NCBI GenBank assembly: GCA_963705885.1
Contig: OY970120.1
Coordinates: 3,100,001 to 3,164,000 of the forward strand
Direction: 5' to 3'
Length of the DNA stretch: 64,000 nucleotides
Source of the DNA: MFD01275-c22 sp963705885
Lineage (GTDB): Bacteria > Actinomycetota > Actinomycetes > JACCUZ01
Below the pieces are notes generated by a model. The model was not told where the DNA came from and did not search any database. It worked only from the letters and a program-made list of their open reading frames with translations. The translations under genes were made by a program, and so were the position numbers. Below are positions 58,964 through 64,000 of this stretch, piece by piece; position 1 is the first letter of the stretch; each line of letters opens with the position of its first letter.

Positions 58964-60286
58964 TCAGGCGCCGAGCGCCCGCCACACGCCGGGCCCCGCC
59001 TTGCCGTTGACCCGCCAGCCGCGCTGCGCCTTGAGCTTCTTGACCTTGCGCTTGGTGATCGAGCCGAAGTAGCCGGTGCGGTACTTCTTCTTCATCCGCA
59101 GGGCACTCTGCAGCGCCTTCACGGCGACACCTGTGTCGCCCTTGCGCAGCGTGGTCCAGGTGAACTTCGTGATGCTCGACCGCACCGGGACGACGAGCTT
59201 CTGGCCGACCCTGATGACGTCGCTGTCGAGCCGGCTGGCGGACTTGATCGCGGCGACGGTGGAGCGCCACTTCTTCGCGATGCCGCTGAGGCTGTCGCCC
59301 TTGCGCACCCGGTAGACCATGCGCGAGGGCAGGGCGCGGCCGGCGACGACGGGCTGCTCGCTCTCCGTGGGCGTGACCGTGCCCTTGCCCGCCCGGGCAG
59401 CCGCCCACGTCGGCGGGGTCGTGGTGCCCGACTGCGGCAGGCCCTCGCGCTTCTGCAGCGCGACGACCGCGGCCTCGGTCAGCGGCCCGAAGTAGCCGCT
59501 CTGCGGCTCGACGGAGAGCAGGCCCTGCAGCTGCGTGACGTACGACCCGGTGTCCCCACGCTTCAGCAGCGGCGTGCCGGTGAGGCTCTCGGCGGGCACC
59601 GGCGCGGGGCACGGCTCGTGCCGCGGCTCCCGCCACGGCGGCGCGAGGGCGCCCTCGACCTCGACGCAGGGACCGTAGTCGGTCACCGACGCCTTGCCGG
59701 TCCACCACGACGTGCGCTTGGTGGCGCCGTTCCAGGTCAGCGAGACGTGCACGTGGTCGCGGTGCGCGCTCGAACCGGTGTACCTGCGCCACCCGTCGGC
59801 CGCGCGGTACTGGCTCCACACCTTGCGGTTCCAGATGACGTACATGACGCCGAGGCGGCGGGCGTTGTAGGCGCCCATGCCGTTCGGCCCCGGCGCGAGC
59901 AGCCACGTGAGGAAGCGGTCGGCGGCGGCCTTCTCGGCGGGGTTCCTCGCGTCGAGCCCCCAGTCCCAGGCGCGCCCCTCCTTGTGCTCGCTGCCGCCAC
60001 CGATCGAGCAGGAGCGCCCGATGCCCGAGTCGCGGCCGCCGTAGGCCGACAGGACCGTCTGGCGCAGGGCGGACGTGCCGGGCTTGGGCGTGGGGTCGCA
60101 GGAGACCTGCCCGAGGTACGGGCTCCAGCCCTCGACCACCGCGGGCGCCGGGACCGGCGACACGGGGTCGCTCCCGGTCGTCGTCGCCGCGGCCGCCCCG
60201 GGAGCGCCGGCGAGGACCCCGAGCGAGACCGCCGCGGCGACCACCACCCCGACAACCCTCTGCCGTGCCGATCCTTCGACTGACAC
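58964..60286 (-). CDS. Exported M15-like/LysM/peptidoglycan-binding protein
   Basis: A 440-aa cell-wall protein. Signal peptide (VVGVVVAAAVSLGVLAGAPG) leads to an M15-like domain (SEHKEGRAWDWGLDARNP and SSAHRDHVHVSLTWNG supply His/Asp ligands), a PG_binding_1 domain (LKRGDTGSYVTQLQGLLSV), a LysM domain (MVYRVRKGDSLSGIAKKWRS) and a second PG_binding_1 (LRKGDTGVAVKALQSALRM). So it binds peptidoglycan and may cut peptides. The GTG at 60286 is chosen; GTG 60319 adds 11 residues. Confidence 0.85.
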   Translation of the reverse strand: MSVEGSARQRVVGVVVAAAVSLGVLAGAPGAAAATTTGSDPVSPVPAPAVVEGWSPYLGQVSCDPTPKPGTSALRQTVLSAYGGRDSGIGRSCSIGGGSEHKEGRAWDWGLDARNPAEKAAADRFLTWLLAPGPNGMGAYNARRLGVMYVIWNRKVWSQYRAADGWRRYTGSSAHRDHVHVSLTWNGATKRTSWWTGKASVTDYGPCVEVEGALAPPWREPRHEPCPAPVPAESLTGTPLLKRGDTGSYVTQLQGLLSVEPQSGYFGPLTEAAVVALQKREGLPQSGTTTPPTWAAARAGKGTVTPTESEQPVVAGRALPSRMVYRVRKGDSLSGIAKKWRSTVAAIKSASRLDSDVIRVGQKLVVPVRSSITKFTWTTLRKGDTGVAVKALQSALRMKKKYRTGYFGSITKRKVKKLKAQRGWRVNGKAGPGVWRALGA

Positions 60287-60390
60287 CTGCGCACCGCGCT
60301 GCACGACCGCTGCTCCCACCCGTCGACGCCTAGGTCACCGTCCTGTCGCTGCCGGGTCCGCACCCGACGCACTCCGGATCATGCTCGACC

Positions 60391-60428
60391 GTCACACGCG
60401 TCACCTGAAACCCTTTTGTCTCAGACAA
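60391..60428. promoter_or_regulatory. Palindrome TTGTCTCAGACAA and paired GTCAC sites
   Basis: TTGTCT-C-AGACAA (60416-60428) is a perfect 6-1-6 palindrome in an AT-richer patch between the cell-wall gene and the GATase gene. GTCAC occurs at 60391 and 60400 (9-bp spacing), reminiscent of direct-repeat sites of actinobacterial cell-wall regulators such as MtrA (weak inference). Confidence 0.4.
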
Positions 60429-60492
60429 GGGAAAAACTTGACACACGCCCCGCGCGTCCCGCTTGCCTCACGGCCCGCCGGCGTGCTCACGG

Positions 60493-61182
60493 TCACCGCC
60501 GGGCGGCGGCCTCCACCAGCCCGGCGAACAGCGCGGCCGTGCCCACCATCTCCGGGTGCCACTGCACGCCGAGCACGAAGGCCCGGGCCGGGTCCTCCAG
60601 CGCCTCGGCCAGGCCGTCGGGTGAGCGCCCGGACACGGCGAGCCCGCCGGGGTCGGCGACCCCCTGGTGGTGCCCGGAGTTCACCTCGACCGCGTCGCCC
60701 ACCAGCCGGTGGGCCAGCGACCCCGGCTCGAGGCGCACCTCGTGCGTGCTCCACGAGCCGCCCCAGGCGCCGTGCCCCTCGTGCCCGGGCGCGTCCGGAA
60801 GGTGCTGGTGCAGCCGCCCGCCGTACGCCGTGGCCAGCAGCTGCATGCCCCGGCACACGGCGAGGACGGGGAGGTCGCGCTCGAGCGCCGCGCGCAGGAG
60901 GGCCAGCTCGCCGGAGTCCTGCCCGGGTCGTACTTCCACCGTGTGCTCGCCCGGCTGCTCTCCGTAGAGACCGGGGTCGAGATCGGCGCCGCCCGAGAGG
61001 ACCAGCGCGTCCAGAAGGTCGGCCGTGCTTGCGTCGGGGTCACCGGCCGGCAGGACCAGCGCGCGCCCACCCGCGGCCCGCACGGCCCGGACGTAGGCGT
61101 CGGGCACGAGGGTGACGTCGTCCTGCCACACGCTCCAGCGGGCACGGTCGACCGAGGCGGTGATGCCGACGACGGGCTGCAC
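60493..61182 (-). CDS. Class I glutamine amidotransferase-like (PuuD-type) hydrolase
   Basis: A 229-aa peptidase C26 protein, the group of gamma-glutamyl-GABA hydrolases. Nucleophile Cys is in VLAVCRGMQLL, the catalytic His-x-Glu in GVQWHPEMVG, and the substrate region has LVLSGGADLDPGLYGE. It would free glutamate from gamma-glutamyl compounds (polyamine or related catabolism). Start GTG 61182. No puu partner is next to it. Confidence 0.88.
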   Translation of the reverse strand: MQPVVGITASVDRARWSVWQDDVTLVPDAYVRAVRAAGGRALVLPAGDPDASTADLLDALVLSGGADLDPGLYGEQPGEHTVEVRPGQDSGELALLRAALERDLPVLAVCRGMQLLATAYGGRLHQHLPDAPGHEGHGAWGGSWSTHEVRLEPGSLAHRLVGDAVEVNSGHHQGVADPGGLAVSGRSPDGLAEALEDPARAFVLGVQWHPEMVGTAALFAGLVEAAARR

Positions 61183-61229
61183 GGACCCAGGCTCGCACGC
61201 CGCGCTCGCGCACCTGGCAGGCTTCGGGC

Positions 61230-61592
61230 ATGGGGCTGTTCAGCGTCGAGGAGGCCCGCGCCGAGCTGGTGGCGCTGCTGCCCGTCCTCGACGACGTCGT
61301 GGCGCTGCGGGCCGACGCCGCAGAGCTCGCGGCCGCCCGGTCCCCCGGAGGCCGGCCGACGGACCTCGGTGGGATGCCCGAGCTCAAGGCAGCGCAGGCC
61401 CGGCTCGACGAGCTGATGACCCGGGTGCAGCAGACCGGCGCCGAGCTCAAGGGCCTCGCCCCCCTGCTCGTCGACTTCCCGAGCGAGCTCGACGGGGTGC
61501 CGGTGCTGCTGTGCTGGCTCGAGGGCGACCGCGAGCTGGGCTGGTACCACCGCAGCGACCTCGGCTTCGCCGGGCGGCGCCGGCTGCCCTGA
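61230..61592 (+). CDS. DUF2203 protein
   Basis: A 120-aa helical protein (FSVEEARAELVALLPVLDDV; ELKAAQARLDELMTRVQQTG) ending VPVLLCWLEGDRELGWYHRS, matching DUF2203. Function unknown. A CAGGCT box 6 nt before the ATG suggests a leaderless transcript. Confidence 0.85.
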   Translation: MGLFSVEEARAELVALLPVLDDVVALRADAAELAAARSPGGRPTDLGGMPELKAAQARLDELMTRVQQTGAELKGLAPLLVDFPSELDGVPVLLCWLEGDRELGWYHRSDLGFAGRRRLP

Positions 61593-61604
61593 CCGAGCGC
61601 GTCG

Positions 61605-62450
61605 TCACGAGGGTCCCGGCGCCAGTCGCTCGACGGCGGCCAACCAGTCCCGGCCGAAGGCTCGGCCGTCGACGCCGGTCACCACCCGGACCGGTGGCGC
61701 CGACTCGTCCGGCTCCCAGGTGAGCAGCCCGCCCGAGACCACGGCCTGCAGCCGCCGGGTGTTGGTGCGCACGCCGGCCCAGCCGAGGGCCACCGCGCAG
61801 GCGAGCGGGTCGTGCAGGAACAGCAGGAGGTCGTCGGGCAGGCCGGGGTGCTGCCGGGCCAGGACCGCGTGACCGCGCTCGGCGGCGTACGCCACTGCCT
61901 GCGCGGCCAGCAGCTCGCCCACCGGGCCGGCCGCGCGCAGTCGCGGCAGGTCGCGCTCGCGCAGGCAGGTGCGCAGCGTGTCGGCCAGGGTGACCAGCGT
62001 GAGGTCGGCGCCCGCCGCGGCCACCGCCTCGGCCGACCGCGGGTCGCGCTGGACGTTGCGGTCACGCTCCGGCCCCCAGGCCGGCAGGTCCGGGTCGAGC
62101 GTCCGCACCCATCCGCCCATGACCACGAGCGGGGCCCGGTGGAGGACACCGGGGTGCACGGCCGCCAGCGCGGCGAGGTTGGTCAGCGGGCCGACCGCCA
62201 CGACCGTGGCGCCGGCGTCGACGGACGCCGCCAGGACGTCCACCGCTGCCGGGTCGCCGCCGGAGGTGACCGGCACGTCGCCGCGACCGGCCAGGGCCAG
62301 CAGGCGACGGGCCTCGGCCGCCCGGCTGCCCCCGACGTCGTCGGTCGTCGTGACCGCGGCGACCCGGGCGCCCGGCCAGCCCAGCAGCATGGCCAGCGCG
62401 CACGCGTCGTCCGGGTTCGCGCCGATGTCGGTGTCGAGGTGGACGAGCAC
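61605..62450 (-). CDS. Inosine/uridine-preferring nucleoside hydrolase-like
   Basis: A 281-aa N-ribohydrolase-like protein. The Ca2+ site near the N-terminus reads HLDTDIGANPDDACALAMLL (an Asn-Pro where many members have Asp-x), followed by AVTTTDDVGG, GPLTNLAALA and a central VVMGGW. It would release purine or pyrimidine bases from nucleosides, which could feed the purine pathway at the left end. The GTG at 62450 begins LVHLDTDIG. The next gene is 23 nt upstream and may be co-transcribed. Confidence 0.85.
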   Translation of the reverse strand: MLVHLDTDIGANPDDACALAMLLGWPGARVAAVTTTDDVGGSRAAEARRLLALAGRGDVPVTSGGDPAAVDVLAASVDAGATVVAVGPLTNLAALAAVHPGVLHRAPLVVMGGWVRTLDPDLPAWGPERDRNVQRDPRSAEAVAAAGADLTLVTLADTLRTCLRERDLPRLRAAGPVGELLAAQAVAYAAERGHAVLARQHPGLPDDLLLFLHDPLACAVALGWAGVRTNTRRLQAVVSGGLLTWEPDESAPPVRVVTGVDGRAFGRDWLAAVERLAPGPS

Positions 62451-62473
62451 CCTGTCGAGTCTGGCCGACGCGC

Positions 62474-63103
62474 TCAGCGCAGCGGCGGCCCGACCGTGAG
62501 GCGCGGCAGGAGCGGCTGGACCAGCGGCCCGATGAGCAGGGCGTAGAGCACGGTGCCGGCCCCGAGGGTGCCGCCGAGCAGCCACCCGGTGGCCACGACG
62601 ACGACCTCGATCGAGGTGCGCACCAGCCGCACCGAGCGCCCGGTGCGGCGGACGATCCCGGTCATCAGCCCGTCGCGCGGGCCCGGCCCCATCCGCACCC
62701 CGATGTACGCGGCGGTGGCGACGGCGTTGAGCACCAGGCCGATGGTGAGCAGCGCGCCGCGAAGCAGCATGTCGTCGACGTCGGGCAGCGCCCACAGCGA
62801 CGCGTCGACCGAGAGGCCGATGACGAAGACGTTGCTCACGGTCCCGACACCCGGCCGCTCCCGCAGCGGGATCCACAGCAGCAGCACCCCTGCGCCGACG
62901 ACCATGCTCACGACGCCGAGCGTGCCGCCGACCGTCCGCGCGATGCCCTGGTGCAGCACGTCCCACGGCATGACGCCGAGCTCCGAGCGCACCATCATCG
63001 CCATCGAGACGCCGTACAGCGCCAGGCCGGCGTAGAGCTGCGCGAGCCGCCGCGGCAGCCGGCGGCCACGCGGGCGCGCCGGGGCAGGGGCGGTCTGCGT
63101 CAT
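62474..63103 (-). CDS. YczE/YitT-like membrane protein
   Basis: A 209-aa protein with about five membrane segments (LAQLYAGLALYGVSMAMMVR; GVVSMVVGAGVLLLWIPL; LLTIGLVLNAVATAAYIG; SIEVVVVATGWLLGGTLG), and MGPGPRDGLMTGIVRRTGRS, the conserved loop of the YczE-like family. Function unknown. It could be an accessory permease for the neighbouring nucleoside hydrolase (inference). Confidence 0.82.
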   Translation of the reverse strand: MTQTAPAPARPRGRRLPRRLAQLYAGLALYGVSMAMMVRSELGVMPWDVLHQGIARTVGGTLGVVSMVVGAGVLLLWIPLRERPGVGTVSNVFVIGLSVDASLWALPDVDDMLLRGALLTIGLVLNAVATAAYIGVRMGPGPRDGLMTGIVRRTGRSVRLVRTSIEVVVVATGWLLGGTLGAGTVLYALLIGPLVQPLLPRLTVGPPLR

Positions 63104-63116
63104 GTCGACCAGGATG

Positions 63117-63155
63117 CCCGATCATTGGCCCGCACGGAGCATGCCAATCATCGGG
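63117..63155. promoter_or_regulatory. 13-bp inverted repeat between divergent genes
   Basis: CCCGATCATTGGC (63117-63129) and GCCAATCATCGGG (63143-63155) are inverted repeats with one mismatch and a 13-nt loop, between the YczE-like and LVIVD genes. It could be an operator or a dispersed palindrome. Confidence 0.45.
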
Positions 63156-63206
63156 AAGTGGCCGGTATCCCTGCCGACGGCCACGGTTGTGATCGAGTCA
63201 GGGGTC

Positions 63207-63236
63207 TTGCCAAGTCGGACATAACGCCCATACCGT
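63207..63236 (+). promoter_or_regulatory. Sigma-70-like promoter of LVIVD gene
   Basis: TTGCCA (63207-63212) and TACCGT (63231-63236) with an 18-bp spacer, 37 nt before the GTG at 63273, which has an AAAGAGG ribosome site. Confidence 0.45.
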
Positions 63237-63272
63237 CCCCCCACCCACCAGCGGAACGGAAAGAGGTCCCAC

Positions 63273-64000
63273 GTGTCCAGAGGTCTGCTGCGACGAGCGA
63301 TCGCGGCCGGCGCCGCCGGAGTGCTCGTCTCGGGGCTGTTCGTCGGGGTGACGGCCGTCACCCCCGCTCACGCCCACCCGGAGGACTGCGCCACCCACGA
63401 CAAGGACGAGGGTCACCAGGGCGAGGGCGACATCTGCTTCAGCGACGAGGAGATCGCCGCCATGGACGACTCCGGCGCCGAGCTCGGGGTCGGCGACGTG
63501 GCCTCGTCGGACAACCTGCGGCTGCTCGCCAACGTGCCCAAGTCCGGCCCGTTCGCCGCCGAGAGCGCCTTCAGCTCCGACCTGGCCTTCCAGGGACGCT
63601 ACGCGTACCAGGGCAACTACGAGGGCTTCACCGTCTGGGACGTCTCCAAGCGCTCCAAGCCCCGGATCGTGTCGCAGGTGCACTGCCCCGGGTCGCAGAA
63701 CGACGTCTCGGTCCACGAGGACCTGCTCATCACGTCCACGGACTCCTCCCGCAACACGTCGTCGTGCGAGGGCAACACGTCGCAGTCGGCCACGGTCAAG
63801 GAGTCGTGGGAGGGCATCCGCATCTTCGACATCTCCGACCCGGACGACCCGGAGCTCGTCACCGCCGTCGAGACCGACTGCGGGTCGCACACCAACACCG
63901 TGATCCCGGACGAGGACAACGACCGCCTGGTCGTGTACGTGTCGTCGTACAACCCGAACACCACCCACCCGGACTGCCAGCCGCCCCACGACAAGATCTC
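63273..64000 (+). CDS. Secreted LVIVD-repeat protein (cut by window edge)
   Basis: The first 242 codons are visible. A signal peptide (SRGLLRRAIAAGAAGVLVSG, cleavage near AHA) is followed by a His/Asp/Glu-rich acidic region (EDCATHDKDEGHQGEGD) and the start of a beta-propeller with LVIVD-type repeats (LAFQGRYAYQGNYEGFTVWD; WEGIRIFDISDPDDPELVTA). Cys residues may form disulfides. Such exported proteins are widespread in actinobacteria; function unknown. The stop lies outside the window. Confidence 0.85.
   Translation, partial: MSRGLLRRAIAAGAAGVLVSGLFVGVTAVTPAHAHPEDCATHDKDEGHQGEGDICFSDEEIAAMDDSGAELGVGDVASSDNLRLLANVPKSGPFAAESAFSSDLAFQGRYAYQGNYEGFTVWDVSKRSKPRIVSQVHCPGSQNDVSVHEDLLITSTDSSRNTSSCEGNTSQSATVKESWEGIRIFDISDPDDPELVTAVETDCGSHTNTVIPDEDNDRLVVYVSSYNPNTTHPDCQPPHDKI

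Noticed and set aside
1..64000. tRNA or rRNA genes, transposases, integrases
   Set aside because: No cloverleaf, rRNA segment or transposase/integrase motif was recognised on either strand by reading; a tRNA scan was not possible.

Overview
The window is about 64 kb of very GC-rich DNA (roughly 73-74% by eye) with dense genes, frequent GTG starts, many ATGA/GTGA stop-start overlaps and leaderless promoters. Together with actinobacterial families (DUF222/13E12 HNH protein, SigE-family and ECF42 sigma factors, DUF3516 helicase, HelD, short adenylate kinase, DUF3817, DUF5302, DUF5522) this points to a high-GC Actinomycetota chromosome. A Nocardioidaceae-like or related lineage is possible, but genus cannot be fixed from the sequence. 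No rRNA, tRNA, insertion sequence or CRISPR array was found.

Layout. 0-7 kb: a minus-strand purine-catabolism operon (xanthine dehydrogenase FAD and 2Fe-2S subunits, 8-oxoguanine-deaminase-like amidohydrolase, molybdopterin subunit, allantoinase, allantoicase running off the left edge). 7-12.3 kb: MEDS/HATPase regulator, small membrane protein, YiiX-like hydrolase, then glycerate kinase and malate synthase, which can consume the glyoxylate released from ureides. 12.3-16.7 kb: MarR plus DHA2 exporter, DUF72 protein, adenylate kinase. 16.8-19.3 kb: an M20 amidohydrolase overlapped with formimidoylglutamate deiminase, probably lower histidine degradation. 19-34.4 kb: transporters, PadR with its target, cell-wall amidase, aldo/keto reductase, HelD, FUSC-type protein, TesB, SURF1, and a two-component system.

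34.4-35.26 kb is a gene-free stretch of about 900 bp with a strong hairpin, six 52-55 bp tandem repeats and a cluster of DnaA-box-like TCCACA motifs. 35.3-41.97 kb: GH3 lipoprotein, SGNH hydrolase, DinB-like protein, CDF metal transporter and a DUF222 HNH protein preceded by 37-bp direct repeats. 42-44.5 kb looks accessory: less GC-rich, with a SUKH-HEAT protein, a GNAT acetyltransferase and an unknown small protein.

44.6-64 kb: ECF42 sigma factor with its YCII/DGPF partner, HrpA helicase, PspC protein, hydroxyacid dehydrogenase, then a module of two paralogous exported proteins sharing a conserved 75-nt leader, followed by a SigE-family sigma factor and a membrane-anchored beta-propeller protein. 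After a DUF3516 helicase come three exported proteins, two of them M15-like cell-wall enzymes, then a GATase, nucleoside hydrolase, YczE-like protein and a secreted LVIVD-repeat protein truncated by the right edge.

Most notable: a 65-bp tandem duplication that knocks the 5' end of allantoinase out of frame; the paralog/leader/ECF module; the iteron-like array plus DnaA-like boxes; and a repeated promoter design in which a TANNNT -10 box lies 6-7 nt before the start codon, including two divergent promoters with identical overlapping geometry.
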